Assembly (NCBI GenBank): GCA_020310875.1
Contig: CM035407.1
Span: 93,976,733-94,040,732 of the forward strand
Source: Ceratopteris richardii
Taxonomy: Eukaryota > Streptophyta > Polypodiopsida > Polypodiales > Pteridaceae
Direction: 5' to 3'
DNA: 64,000 nt
The translations under genes were made by a program, and so were the position numbers. This document shows positions 1 through 10,900 of this stretch, one piece after another; position 1 is the stretch's first letter; the number at the start of each line of letters is the position of its first letter. Below the pieces are notes generated by a model. It was not told the DNA's origin. It ran no database searches and saw only the letters and a list, made by a program, of their open reading frames with translations.

Positions 1-3000
1 ATCCTGCAATCCAATCATGGATTTGAATCTGCATAATTTGTTTCCATCCAAAGCTTTAGTGAGCAAATCTGCACATTGCATATTAGTGGACACATAAGTC
101 AATTGAATGTCTTTACTTAGCAACTTTTCTCTTACATAGTGGTAATGAACCTCTATGTGTTTTGTTCTAGCATGATATATTGGATTAGCTGCAAGGTGAA
201 GAGAACTTGTGTTGTCTCCAAAGATAATTGGGGGCCTTGTGTATAGGCCTAACTCTGTATACAAAAGCTTTAACCAAATAGCTTCCTGAGTGGCATTTGC
301 TAGCCCTCTATACTCTGCTTCAGTAGATGACAAAGCTACTGTAGGTTGTTTCTTGGCTGACCAAGAAATTGGTTTATCACCTGCAAAACATATGTATCCT
401 GATGTGCTTCTCCTGTCATCCTTGCATCCTGCCCAATCTGCATCTGAATATACTTTAATGTCAATATCTGATGTATAAGGAAAGTACAAACCATGGTTTT
501 GAGTTCCCCTTAGATACTTCAAGATTTTCTTTGCTGCCTCTAGGTGAGGTACCCTTGGTTTGTGCATGAATTGGCTTAGCACACTAACTCCATATGCTAT
601 GTCAATTCTGGTTAAGGTAGCATAATTCAAACTACCAACCATACTTTGGTATCCTGTAATGTCTTGGACTTCATCACCTTCATGAGCACTAAGCTTTAGG
701 TTGACTTCCATAGGAGTACTTGAGACTTTAGCTTCCTGCAAATTAAACTTCTTCAACATGTCTTGAATATACTTCTTCTGAGTGATGAAGATACCTAAAT
801 TTGTATAAATCAATTCAAGACCTAAGAAGTATTTTAATAATCCAAGATCATTGATCTTGAATTCCTTCATCATCTGTCCTTTGATGTGTCTAATCCCACT
901 GACATCATTACCTGTAATGATGATGTCATCAACATAAACACAGAGATATATTACCTCTAAATTGTTCCTTTTGATAAACAACGATGTATCTGCCTTGCTC
1001 ATTATAAATCCTTGGTCTTGGAGATAGGTTGTCAACCTGTAATTCCATGCTCTAGGTGCCTGCTTCAAACCATATAGAGCCTTCTTCAATTTACAAACAT
1101 AATTTACCTTCTTGGGATCTTCATAGCCAGGTGGATGTGACATGTAGACTTCTTCAGATATCCATCCATTCAAGAAAGCATTCTTGACATCCAATTGGTA
1201 CATGTTCCAATTCTTGGATGCAGCTACACTCACCAATATTCTGATTGTTGGCATCTTAGCCACAGGAGAAAATTTCTCCTCATAATCAATGCATTGGGTT
1301 TGTGCAAAACCCTTGGCTACCAACCTAGCTTTGTATCTGTTGATTGTACCATTTGAGTTCCTCTTGAGTTTGTAGATCCATCTGGATCCTATCACCTTCA
1401 TAGAGTCCTTCTTGGGTACCAAGTCCCATGTGTCACTCTCCTTGAGAGCCTCTATTTCTTCATCCATGGCTTCTTTCCATTCTGGTTTTGTGATTGCCTC
1501 CTCATATGAACCTGGTTCTTCATTCAATAGATCCTTTGCAAGATATACAGAATGTTTAGTTACAAGAGAAGTGTCATATCCATATCTGATAGGCTTCTTA
1601 CTTTCTCTCTGAGATCTCCTCATTGCTTGAGTTGAGGATTCTGGTATATCCTCTAGCTTCTTTATCTTCATCTTTCCTTTGGACTTCCATGCCTTGAATT
1701 CCTCAAGATTAATTGTGTCATCATCATCTGAGCTTGAGTCTTCTTTCTGGATTGGTTCCTCCTTGGTAAGCTTTGGGAATTCTTCTTCCATGTCATAAGG
1801 TAGACTAACCTTCCTGCATTCATTTTCATACCATGAGTCATTCTCATCAAAGATGACATCTCTGCTTACCTTGAAACCTTTGTTTGAGGGGTTGTAGAAT
1901 CTGTACCCTTTCTGGTTCAAGTCATAACCAATGAAGATACATTTTTCAGCTTTAGGGTCTAGCTTTCCCCTTACCTGTGAGGGAATATGCACATATGCAA
2001 TACAGCCAAAGATTTTGCAATGATCCAATGATGGTCTCTTACCATGCCAAGCTTCATATGGTGTCATTCCATCAAGTGTCTCTGATGGCAACCTGTTAAT
2101 GAGATGGGTGGCAGTAGATACACTCTCTGCCCAAAGATAATTTGGCAACTTCTTTTCATTAAGCATAGACCTAGCTGTTTCTACAATGAGTCTATTCCTT
2201 CTTTCAGCTACCCCATTTTGTTCAGGTGAGTACCTTGTAGTTATCTCCCTCTTGATGCCTCTTCCCTGCAAGAAGTCTTCAAATTCATTGGAGAAGTATT
2301 CACCTCCCCCATCTGACCTTAGTCTTTTCAAGTTTCTACCTGTTTGATTTTCAACTAGTGCAAGATATCTTTTGAAACAATTAAACACTTCGTCTTTATG
2401 CTTCATAAAGTATAACACAGTCCATCTGCTATAATCATCAATGAAGGACACATAGTACCTTAATCCTGAAATGGATGGTTCCTTGCTAGGTCCCCAAACA
2501 TATGTATGCACCAATTCCAGATAGTCTTCATGCATAAAACCTTTCTTTGAATAGGGTAATCTGTGTGACTTACCAAATTGACAAGCTACACACTTGTATA
2601 TCATGTGTTGCTTGGATACATTAGGTATCCCAAGCACACATTGATCCCTGCACATTTGTTTTAAGGTCCTTTCACCTATATGACCTAACCTCTTGTGCCA
2701 TATTTCTAATTCTAAAAGTGTTTGATCCTTGTAATTGTATAAAGCAATGTTCTTTGTGTCCTCTAGTTCAAAAGTAAACAATCTACCTGATTTTTCTCCC
2801 TTGGCTATCCTTCTGAATCCATGTCTTGGGTCCTCTACATATACTCCATGTTGAGTGAACCTGACCTGTAAACCTTTTTCCACAATCTGACCTACACTCA
2901 TTAAGTTCTTGGTGATAGTTGGGACATAAAGTACTCTGCTCAATAAGTTCTGATTACCATCACTAGTCTTTACATTACCAATCTTTACAACGGAATGCTT

Positions 3001-3072
3001 AGTATCATCACCTGTTTGTACCTGATGTTTGCCCTTGGGTTTCAAGATCAGAGAGTAGTGCCACATTGCCAG
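1..3072 (-). CDS. copia pol: integrase, reverse transcriptase, RNase H (partial, runs off window)
   Basis: The minus frame is open from the codon after a TAG at 3073-3075 to base 1, about 1024 codons. The integrase zinc region (H..H, then C-x-A-C near 2580) comes first. The integrase core follows, with IDDYSR near 2430, SDGGGEY near 2310 and PEQNGVAER near 2210, giving the D-D-E triad. Reverse transcriptase follows, with WIYKLK near 1375 and the catalytic YVDD near 930-940. RNase H begins near 480, with SSTEAEY near 315 and the typical copia ending ADLLTKAL near 55-75. No internal stop was found in the blocks I translated. The frame differs from both gag and the protease motif upstream, so a continuous Gag-Pol cannot be made without frameshifting. 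The true C-terminus is outside the window. Confidence 0.9.
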   Translation of the reverse strand, partial: MAMWHYSLILKPKGKHQVQTGDDTKHSVVKIGNVKTSDGNQNLLSRVLYVPTITKNLMSVGQIVEKGLQVRFTQHGVYVEDPRHGFRRIAKGEKSGRLFTFELEDTKNIALYNYKDQTLLELEIWHKRLGHIGERTLKQMCRDQCVLGIPNVSKQHMIYKCVACQFGKSHRLPYSKKGFMHEDYLELVHTYVWGPSKEPSISGLRYYVSFIDDYSRWTVLYFMKHKDEVFNCFKRYLALVENQTGRNLKRLRSDGGGEYFSNEFEDFLQGRGIKREITTRYSPEQNGVAERRNRLIVETARSMLNEKKLPNYLWAESVSTATHLINRLPSETLDGMTPYEAWHGKRPSLDHCKIFGCIAYVHIPSQVRGKLDPKAEKCIFIGYDLNQKGYRFYNPSNKGFKVSRDVIFDENDSWYENECRKVSLPYDMEEEFPKLTKEEPIQKEDSSSDDDDTINLEEFKAWKSKGKMKIKKLEDIPESSTQAMRRSQRESKKPIRYGYDTSLVTKHSVYLAKDLLNEEPGSYEEAITKPEWKEAMDEEIEALKESDTWDLVPKKDSMKVIGSRWIYKLKRNSNGTINRYKARLVAKGFAQTQCIDYEEKFSPVAKMPTIRILVSVAASKNWNMYQLDVKNAFLNGWISEEVYMSHPPGYEDPKKVNYVCKLKKALYGLKQAPRAWNYRLTTYLQDQGFIMSKADTSLFIKRNNLEVIYLCVYVDDIIITGNDVSGIRHIKGQMMKEFKINDLGLLKYFLGLELIYTNLGIFITQKKYIQDMLKKFNLQEAKVSSTPMEVNLKLSAHEGDEVQDITGYQSMVGSLNYATLTRIDIAYGVSVLSQFMHKPRVPHLEAAKKILKYLRGTQNHGLYFPYTSDIDIKVYSDADWAGCKDDRRSTSGYICFAGDKPISWSAKKQPTVALSSTEAEYRGLANATQEAIWLKLLYTELGLYTRPPIIFGDNTSSLHLAANPIYHARTKHIEVHYHYVREKLLSKDIQLTYVSTNMQCADLLTKALDGNKLCRFKSMIGLQD

Positions 3073-3118
3073 CTACATGGTTAGAACACCCTGAATCAAT
3101 ATAGAATAAGTGATCATC
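3008..3118 (-). pseudogene. copia protease active-site segment in a third frame
   Basis: The aspartic protease signature DDHLFYIDSGCSNHVAGN is readable at about 3118-3065 in a frame used neither by gag (ending 3117) nor by the downstream pol frame (open from 3072). The protease frame terminates near 3008. D-S-G is the copia protease catalytic motif. Two small length changes on either side are the simplest explanation. A programmed frameshift is possible but two in a row would be unusual. Confidence 0.75.
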
Positions 3119-4001
3119 ATTGATACCTGATTTTGAAGTCATTCATGATTAATAGGGAGTCATCTTGCTCCTCTGTGTACTTGTTGTAATCCCTTCTATT
3201 TCTGAATCCACCTTGGTAGTTACTATTGTGGTTGTGGTTGTAATTGTAGTTGTACTGATTGTTGTATCCATTGTAGCCTTGGTGTTGGTTGAATCTGCCT
3301 CTACCTTGAGAGTACCCACCTCTTTGATGGCCTCTTCCTCTCTGATTTTTATAGTTTCTGTAGCACTCATATGTAGTATGATTAGATAGACCACATATAT
3401 TGCATGGTGATGAATTGTAGGATCTCCCCCTACCTGGCTTACCTCCTCTGCCTCTTCCTTTTGAAGATCTACCTCTCCCTGCATAGTTTGCTTGGGAGGT
3501 AGAGCCTTCTTCATCAACCTTCTTACTTTTACCTTTGTCTTTAACCTTCTTATCAGTGTATAAAGCAGAGGGGTTGTTACCTTTTGATTGCTCTCCATTC
3601 TTTGTAAGCTTTGCTTCATGTGTGAAGAGTTGACCAATCAGAGTTGTTAGATCAGGAGCATGTATGTCCATGTATAGGTCCATTGCTGTGGTAAAGCTCT
3701 CCCATTTGTCATCAGCTTTTAGTCCATTGATTACCTGCCTTACTATTTGTTCCTCTTCAATCTCCTCTCCAATACTTGCAAGCTGGTCTGCAATGTCTTT
3801 GACCCTAGTGACAAAGTCTGAAACTGATTGCTTTGATTGCTTCCTAAGAGTAGTGAATTCAATCCATAGTTGATTCTTTCTAGCCCTTGTACTTGATGAA
3901 AAATATGTTGACAAGGTTTCCCAAGTTTCTTGGGAAGTCTTGCAATTCCTTATGTGAGGTAAAAGGAAATCAGATATAGAGTTAAGAAGGTAAGACTTTC
4001 T

Positions 4002-4379
4002 TGTTGAGCCTTTCTTGTTCATCCTTGGTGGGTAGTCCTCTTGCTTTGAATGAGGGCAATTCCTCATCTCCTGAGATGAATCCAAATAAGCTTCTTCCTT
4101 GTAGATAGGTCTTCATCCTCAGAGACCAAGCTTGGTAATTGTTCCTGTCCAATTTGTCAATGAATGAAGGAAAACCATCTCCCATGTTCATGTGTTGAGC
4201 CTTTCTTGTTCATCCTTGGTGGGTAGTCCTCTTGCTTTGAATGAGGGCAATTCCTCATCTCCTGAGATGAATCCAAATAAGCTTCTTCCTTGTAGATAGG
4301 TCTTCATCCTCAGAGACCAAGCTTGGTAATTGTTCCTGTCCAATTTGTCAATGAATGAAGGAAAACCATCTCCCATGTT
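4002..4379 (-). repeat. 187-bp direct tandem duplication inside copia gag
   Basis: Bases 4002-4188 and 4193-4379 are the same sequence by eye, offset by 191 bp and separated by 4 bp (CATG). The unit covers the first ~60 codons of gag. I see no difference between copies, so the duplication is recent relative to the element's other damage. Confidence 0.92.
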
Positions 4380-4388
4380 ACCTTGTTT

Positions 4389-4400
4389 GCTCTGATACCA
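4389..4400 (-). other. copia primer binding site (initiator Met tRNA)
   Basis: On the minus strand the bases read TGGTATCAGAGC, the standard plant copia primer site complementary to the 3' end of initiator tRNA-Met. It is one base from the LTR end at 4402, where minus-strand DNA synthesis would begin. Confidence 0.95.
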
Positions 4401-4401
4401 C

Positions 4402-5481
4402 TGTTGGGAGAGGATGGTTGGATGCACTCAGAGATTGAGTAGGTGCTGCTAAACCTGCTTCACACCAGCCCTCTTTGACTCCAGGAACTCTTAGTACACT
4501 TGATTAGCTTCCAAATGATACCAAGAAAGCATATATGTACTTTGCAAATGATATGTGTAATGATCAAATCAAAACAGACTACTTGAGACATCAAAAATCC
4601 AAGAAAACTTGCTATTTTGGTAATGACACCTGCTCAGTCTTTCACTCAGTATGACCAGCACACTTACAATTGATCAAATTCCTTCTGGACATATTAAATT
4701 AGCTTAACAAGCTACCATTTTCAAGTGAAATCATTCAAATTGATACACTATGCACAGAGAAATAACTTTAGCAAGTTTATGGTCACTCCCGACTTTTTAG
4801 GAGATGTGCAGACAAATACTAAAGATTGCTTCGAAGACGATTTCTCGAAAATGGCTGAACCAAACTTCTTCAAACTTTGTGGTCTTGTAGAATACTTTGA
4901 GCTGGTTCCAACAAGTTTTGAATCACTTGATTTGGTTGAGAAATCACCAAGATATGGCTTGTAGAAGTTGACAGACTTGGAGTGTATAATCAGAGAATCA
5001 CAGAGATAATGAATGTAACTCTTTCTATTAATTCACATGAATGTACAATCTCATTGGCATTATAAGCATAGCCTAATGAGTTGGAGAGGTGAGGTCTAAG
5101 ATGTAGTACACTCACACACTCAGATACAAAAGAAAATGAACTCGGGAGATGACACCCAACCCGCGAGTTTTGTCTTGAGTTTTATATGTGGAGGAAGTAA
5201 GTTTGAATTTCAAATTCAAATCTAAGGCTCCCTATAATCACTCATCTAAAAGTGGGGAGATATTCTCTCCACTTATACATTCTAATTTCCACGAATCCAA
5301 TCAAGTAGGTGTGATCATTTACATGCCAAGTCATTTAGACTTTTACAAGGGGTAAAGAAGTAGCAACTTATAAGCATAAGTTCACATGGTCCTTTCTTCA
5401 AGTGAATTAAGCTTCCAAGGTTTCAAAACCAAGTTTCCAAGGTTCCAAGCCAAGTGTGTGGGCTTGCAAATTACACCAACA
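4402..5481 (-). repeat. copia 5' LTR (1080 bp)
   Basis: On the plus strand it begins TGTTGG and ends CCAACA, a perfect 6-bp terminal inverted repeat with the TG...CA ends required by integrase. One end abuts the primer binding site and the other abuts gypsy gag sequence. On the minus strand a TATA-like CATATAAAAC lies at about 5179-5188, suitable for leftward transcription. Small open frames inside are not supported as genes. Confidence 0.9.
5179..5188 (-). promoter_or_regulatory. putative TATA box of the copia LTR
   Basis: The minus strand reads CATATAAAAC, about 295 bp into the LTR, followed by room for U5. Position and sequence fit a plant LTR core promoter. No start site can be seen. Confidence 0.5.
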
Positions 5482-6835
5482 GGTACGAGGCCCAGGAGCA
5501 GGAAGCGCTGGGCACTGAAGACGAACAGGGGGAAACAAGTGTAGTAGAGGCCAGGTTAGTGGGTGGCATACTTGGAGCGTTATTCCTCACAAAAATAGTT
5601 GTAGGGGTCAGAAGACGACTCCAGTTTGACCCACTTGCAGGGGCGACCGGTCATAGAACTAGGCGCACACCTCAACCACAGCCAATGGCTCAACCACCTC
5701 CAAATCCCAAAGTCAAGGTTGCTCATTTCAGTAGAACCTCTAAGGAAGATGCGGATTGCCATGTAGCTCAATTCGAAATAAAATGGACAGCCAATGGATA
5801 CCCAGCCATCTATGGTGATGATATTAAACTTCAACAGTTTGCAGCCATGTTGGAAGGACGAGCTATGAGCTGGTTCAGTCAATATGGCATTCACCATTTT
5901 GCTACGTATGATGATTTAAAAATCGCATTCTTGCAACGGTTTAGAAAAGAAAAGACGCCTTCCGATGTATTACGGAAGTTGAGGGCTATCAGACAAAAGA
6001 CTATGCTAGTGGAAGACTATGCTCAGAAGTTTCAGACTTTAATGGACAGGCTGCAAGGTAATGAACGACCTACTGATGAGTTGTTGGCAAGATTTTTTTT
6101 GAAAGGATTAAGGAGCACCATCAGACATGTGGTGGCTAGTGTGGACATTGCGAATGGTTTTGATGTCTTAGTCTTAGCATCAGCGCGTGTTGAAAGAAGG
6201 TTTGGCCGAGCGAAAAAGAAGCAGTCTGATTCTGGTTCAGAGGTGGACTCAAATTCAGAATTGGAGTGAGGTAAGAGTTCTGATGATTCTGATACTGATG
6301 ATTATGATGATGAGATAGTGAAGACAAAGCATCGTAAGCCTAAACCTAAGCACCGTAAAGAGGAGGAATGGATTCGTAAGTTAAAGAAACATGGCTATTC
6401 TATATTGGCTCCAAAGGAAACACGATTTTGTGACATCTGTGACAAAGAGGGACATACCACAACTCAGTGTTGGTATAAACCTAAGCATAGAGGGCAAAGT
6501 TCACGGCAAGACAATAGAAATCTAAATGATGTGGCGGTCAATCAGGCTATTCCTATATAAGGGCAAGGTGACTTCGAGAGACCGCAACAGGTAAGACCCC
6601 CATGGAGAGATCAAGGAAATCCGCAAGGAAATAACCAACAAAGCAATTACCAAGGTCGACCACCAAGGGTCATGCCTTGTGGGTATTGTTCCGCTCCTGA
6701 TCATTGGATAGGGCCGAATTTCCCTTTGTGGGTGAAGCATCGTGAAGAAAGAGGTATACCTATCATTCGGTATAACCAGCATAATCAACAGGGACAACAT
6801 CAACAACAGGGGCAATAGGCGGCTCAGGCAAACGC
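5482..6835 (+). pseudogene. G1 gag with CCHC zinc knuckle
   Basis: The capsid domain (Retrotrans_gag type) lies at about 5720-6130, with KVKVAHFSRTSKEDADCHVA, GRAMSWFSQY, FLQRFRKEK and LRAIRQ-type motifs. An acidic Ser/Asp stretch and a basic stretch follow, then a perfect knuckle C-x2-C-x4-H-x4-C (CDICDKEGHTTTQC) near 6430-6470. A second candidate knuckle near 6670-6730 has Phe where the last Cys is expected (CGYCSAPDHWIGPNF). In-frame stops at 6267 (TGA), 6558 (TAA) and 6816 (TAG) break it; downstream sequence stays in the same frame. The N-terminus is lost to the copia insertion. Confidence 0.85.
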
Positions 6836-6836
6836 C

Positions 6837-9800
6837 ATGCTGATTGAATGGCCAGAACATGCCGATAGGACCCATGATGCACCCAATACATCTGCTCCAA
6901 GGCATGGTAACAACCAAGGGCAGTGTGACGGTACGCACTGTGGAAAAAATGAAGAGGTTGAAGTATTGGCGGTCACTAGATCAAAAAATAAAGGCCCTAT
7001 TGATTGGCACGAACAACGGCAACTTCGAGATAAGGTTTTGGAGCAGGTTCAAGACGAGCCTGCTAATCTGGTGAAGGGTGACGACCGGACCGAGCGACAA
7101 ACGGGTGTGAAGTTGGTACCACCCATGATGGAGCAGAATCAGGCTCAGTGTCAACAAGACTTGGCAAATGACTGGTTTGCTGACATCATTAGTGCACCGC
7201 TACAGTTGTCTTTGGATCATCTGTTATCTTTAGTACCGGTCTTTCGCGAAAAATTGTTGAGAAAGCTACTTGGATATCAGACCGAGCCCGGGAGTAGGAC
7301 GATCTCTTCCATTTCGGCCAACAGCGTTGATCCAGCAGATGTGGATTTTGTCGTACCAGTAATTCAGGTGCAGTACAATAAGCAGAGTTTTGCTAAAGTA
7401 TTGTTAGATGGAGGATCAGGGGTAAATATATTACCTGAACATATTTTTATTGAAATGGGAAGAGGAGCATTGTCTCCAGCCCCTTTTCAGGTCAAAATGG
7501 CGGATCAAACACGAGTCCAACCTGTTGGCATTCTGAAGCAACAACAAATTGTCATCTCCGGTATGACATTCATGGTCAATTTTGTAGTCATCCGAATGAC
7601 GGAGTCAGCATACCCGTATGAAATGCTGTTAGGAAGACCTTGGTTTCGGCTTGCAAAAAGTAAGCAGGATTGGGACTTGAATGTCGTAATGATTACCAAG
7701 GGTAAAAAGCAAGTGACAATTCCCATGCGTGAGCGGAAAAATATGTCGGTACAGGAAAAACCATTGATGGCTCAGACTATTAATTTAGCAGATGAGATTG
7801 AAGATGACGAAGAGGAACAGTTTTTGCAAGCAAACCCAACGGTGGTGCCGGTATTAGAAGTTGATGTCGTAGGAGTATTAAGTAAGGATTATAGTGGTGG
7901 TCCAAATGTAGACGAGTCACTTCCAGGTGAACAGGTGGCAGGTGGCCAGTTACAAAAAATATTGGATCAATTTATGAAGGTTCCGGTGCAGCAACAGATG
8001 GAACAATAGGAGGAGGAGATAATTATGCGAACAGAAAGGATTTATGATCAGAAGTATGTAGGTTCTGTGCGGGTGCAAGAAGAAGAGCTTCAAGAGGTTA
8101 ATTTAGGAACAAAAGCTGAACCCAAGATGGTGCGGATTGGTAAAACATTGGAAGGAAAGTTTAAGGAGGCTCTTATTTGCTTGCTTAAAGAGTATGTGGA
8201 TGTGTTTGCTTGGGACTATACTCAAGTAAAAGGTATAGATCCACAGTTGCATCAACATAGGATTAATCTGAAGGCGGATGCCATACCTGTGGCACAGCAA
8301 AGATATAGAATGAATCCTAATTTTGCTAAACAAGTGAAGGACGAGATTGATAAGTTGTTGGAAGTCGGATTTATCAAATCGGTGAATCAGGTGACTTGGT
8401 TATCTCCTATTATAGTGGTCCCTAAAAAGAACGGGAAGCTCAGAATTTGCATTGATTACCGAAAGCTAAATGCGGCAACGGTTACAGACCCGTTTCCTAT
8501 GCCGTTTTGTGATGCAGTATTGGATACAGTTGCCGGCCATGAAATGTATAGTTTCTTGGATGGATTTTCTGGTTATAATCAGATCAGTGTGGCTGAGGAG
8601 GATCAGCCTAAAACAGCATTTATTATCGAATTTGGTGCTTACGTCTTTACCGTCATGAGTTTTGGTTTGAAGAATGGACCACCATCATTCAATTATGTGG
8701 CGCATAAAGTGTTTGAGCCTTATCTGCAGGACTTCATGCAGGTATTTGTTGATGACTTTTCAGTCTTCGGTGAAATGCTTAAGCACTTATTACACCTGAA
8801 AGCATGTTTTGAAAGATGTCGGCAGTTTCGGATGGTCTTGAATCCGTTTAAAAGTGTGATTGCGGTAAGAAGTGGGATTTTATTGGGCCATGTTATCTCC
8901 CAAGCAGGAATGGCTATTGATGTTAAGAAAATTGAAGCTATCAGTACAGCTAAAGCACCGACCAACGTTAAAGAAGTAATGCAGTTTGTAGGCCAAATTA
9001 AGTGGCATTCCCGATCTTAAGATATTTAGCAAACATTTCCTCACCACTGACGCATTTGACCAAGAAGGATGTTCCGTTTCTATGGGCAGAAGCTCAAGAG
9101 AAGGCATTTCAATTATTAAAAAAGATGGTGTCGGTAGCACCTATTTTGCAACCACCCGATTGGTCATTACCGTTTCACATATTCGTGGATGCATCGGATG
9201 TGGCCGTAGGTGCAGTTTTGATGCAGCACAAAGATAAAGGTTGGTATAGACCTATTTATTATGCCAGCAGGGTATTGGCTGCGGCTGAAAGAAATTATCC
9301 GGTGACCGAAAGAGAAGCTTTGGCGATGGTGTATGCCCTTAATAAGTTTAGACATTATTTGTTGGGCAATAAGGTGATTTTTCATGTGGATCATCAGGCT
9401 TTGGTTTATTTAATCAAGAAGCCCTTATTAACAACCCGATTAGCTAGATGGATGCTTTTGTTACAAGAATTCGATTTTGTAATTGTGCATACCCCAGGGA
9501 AAGAGCATGCGATGGCAGATTATTTTAGTCGATTGGAATCAAGAGAAACACCTACTAGTGTACTTGATGCATTTCCGGATGCTGAATTGTTTACAGCGCA
9601 AGTGGTCGAGACAGATTCATGGTATGATCAGTTACTAATGTTCCTAACCAAAGGGGTATTACCACAACATTTTATGCCTGATCAGAGAAAGAAGTTTGCT
9701 CTTAAAAGTAGGCCGTATTTGGTGATAATAGGGGCATTATACAAGAAGGGCGTGGATCAGGTTATCAGGAGATGCATACCAGACTATGAACAATCAGTTG

Positions 9801-10900
9801 TGTTACATGAAGCACATTCCGGTTCAGCAGGAGGACATTTGTCTGGTGATATTAACGGGAAGAAAGTATTACAGGCAGGGTTATGGTGGCCGAAGGTGTT
9901 CAAAGATGCGCATGAGTATGCTAAAGGCTGTGTGATTTGCCAAAGGTTAGGCCAACCTCATAATTCTGATCGTATGACTGACCATCTGGTATTATCGCTG
10001 GATCCTTTTCAAAAATGGGGCATGGATTTTGTGGGACCTATTAAACCTACTACTCAGAGAGGTAATAGCTATATATTGGTGGCAACAGATTAATGTACGA
10101 AATGGGTGGAAGCAGTCGCATTGAAGGATAACAAGGTAGCAAGTGTGGCCAAATTTCTTTATCGTAATATTATGACAAGATTTGGGTGTCCGATTGAGTT
10201 AGTGAGCGACCGAGAAACTCATTTCTTGAATGAGGTGATTTCAGAATTAACCGGACTTCATCAAATAGTGCATAAAAAGACTACAGCATATCGTCCTCAA
10301 GCGAATGGGTAGGCTGAAAGCACGAATAAAACTTTTATGCGTATTCTTAAAAAGTTGGTACATGAAAATCAGAAAAAGTGGGATTTGTTTCTTGACTCAG
10401 CTTTGTGGTCATTCAGAACAGCGTTTAAAGTGACGACAGGAATGACACCTTTTCGGTTGGTATATGGATTGGAGGCAGTAGCACCCATGGAGTTTGTAAT
10501 TCCCAGTTTGAGGGTTACGACAGAAAAGATGTCGCCTGAAGTCTCAGTTAAACATCGGAGTAAATACCTTTTACAGATGGAGGAGGATCGTTTGATAAGT
10601 GCATATATTACGGAAGTAATTCAAAGGCAGAGACAAGCCTGGGTAAATAAGAATGTGAAGTTTAAGATATTCAAAGAAGGCGATTGGGTGATGGTGTATA
10701 ATTCTAAGCTAGGACCCCATCCAAGAAAGCTCACATTGGGATACAGGGGCCCATATCAGATTGTCCAAGATTTGGGTCAAGGCACTTTTTGTGTGGCCGA
10801 TGTGTTTGGCACATGGTTAAACAAGCCCATAAATGGATTTCGGTTGAAATTATTTCAAGGGAAACCACCACATTTGGACTGGTTATCTGCTAATGTGGTG
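6837..10900 (+). pseudogene. G1 pol: protease, RT, RNase H, integrase
   Basis: The protease near 7380-7650 has the D-G-G variant (LLDGGSGVNILPE) and ends with MLLGRPWF. Reverse transcriptase lies at about 8290-8990, with LRICIDYRKLN, FLDGFSGYNQI and catalytic FVDD near 8746-8757. RNase H is near 9180-9540 (FVDASDVAVGAVL; ADYFSRL). The single integrase zinc module is near 9800-9950, with H..H and CVICQ. The integrase core follows, with GMDFVGPI near 10020, VSDRETHF near 10200 and PQANG(stop)AESTNK near 10295-10330. Breaks are TAG 8007, a frameshift near 9015 moving from frame 3 to frame 2, TAA 10091 and TAG 10310. It cannot encode a working polyprotein. Confidence 0.9.

Larger units (their letters stand above)
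3117..4427 (-). pseudogene. copia gag with internal duplication and frameshift
   Basis: Gag coats the RNA and forms the virus-like particle. The N-terminal sequence (GDGFPSFIDKLDRNNYQAW...) occurs twice, at 4427-4188 and 4191-3982, because of a 191-bp-period duplication. A second frame change near 4000 shifts reading into the 4085-3117 frame. That frame carries the retrotransposon gag body (SQETWETLSTYF, then a basic Gly/Arg-rich stretch) and a perfect CCHC zinc knuckle, C-x2-C-x4-H-x4-C (CNICGLSNHTTYEC), near 3370-3410. It ends in an Asn/Tyr/Gln-rich tail at TGA 3117. Since 191 is not a multiple of 3, the duplication itself breaks the frame. The earliest open start lies just inside the LTR edge at 4427; the ATG of MGDGFP is more plausible. 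Confidence 0.85.
1..5481 (-). mobile_element. Ty1/copia LTR retrotransposon, 3' end beyond the left edge
   Basis: Reading leftward, the element has a 1080-bp 5' LTR (4402-5481), an initiator-Met primer binding site (4389-4400), gag (4427-3117), a protease segment, then integrase, reverse transcriptase and RNase H to base 1. The order PR-IN-RT-RH is diagnostic of copia. The right LTR edge abuts a gypsy gag sequence at 5482, so the copia landed inside element G1. The 3' LTR and the second target-site copy lie off-window. The first five flanking bases at 5482-5486 are GGTAC, the expected duplicated target. The element is nearly intact but carries a gag duplication and frame changes around the protease, so it is probably non-autonomous. 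Confidence 0.93.

Noticed and set aside
5482..6269. Gag start at 5454 inside the copia LTR
   Set aside because: The apparent start is GTG and the first codons derive from the LTR; G1 gag was simply interrupted by the insertion.
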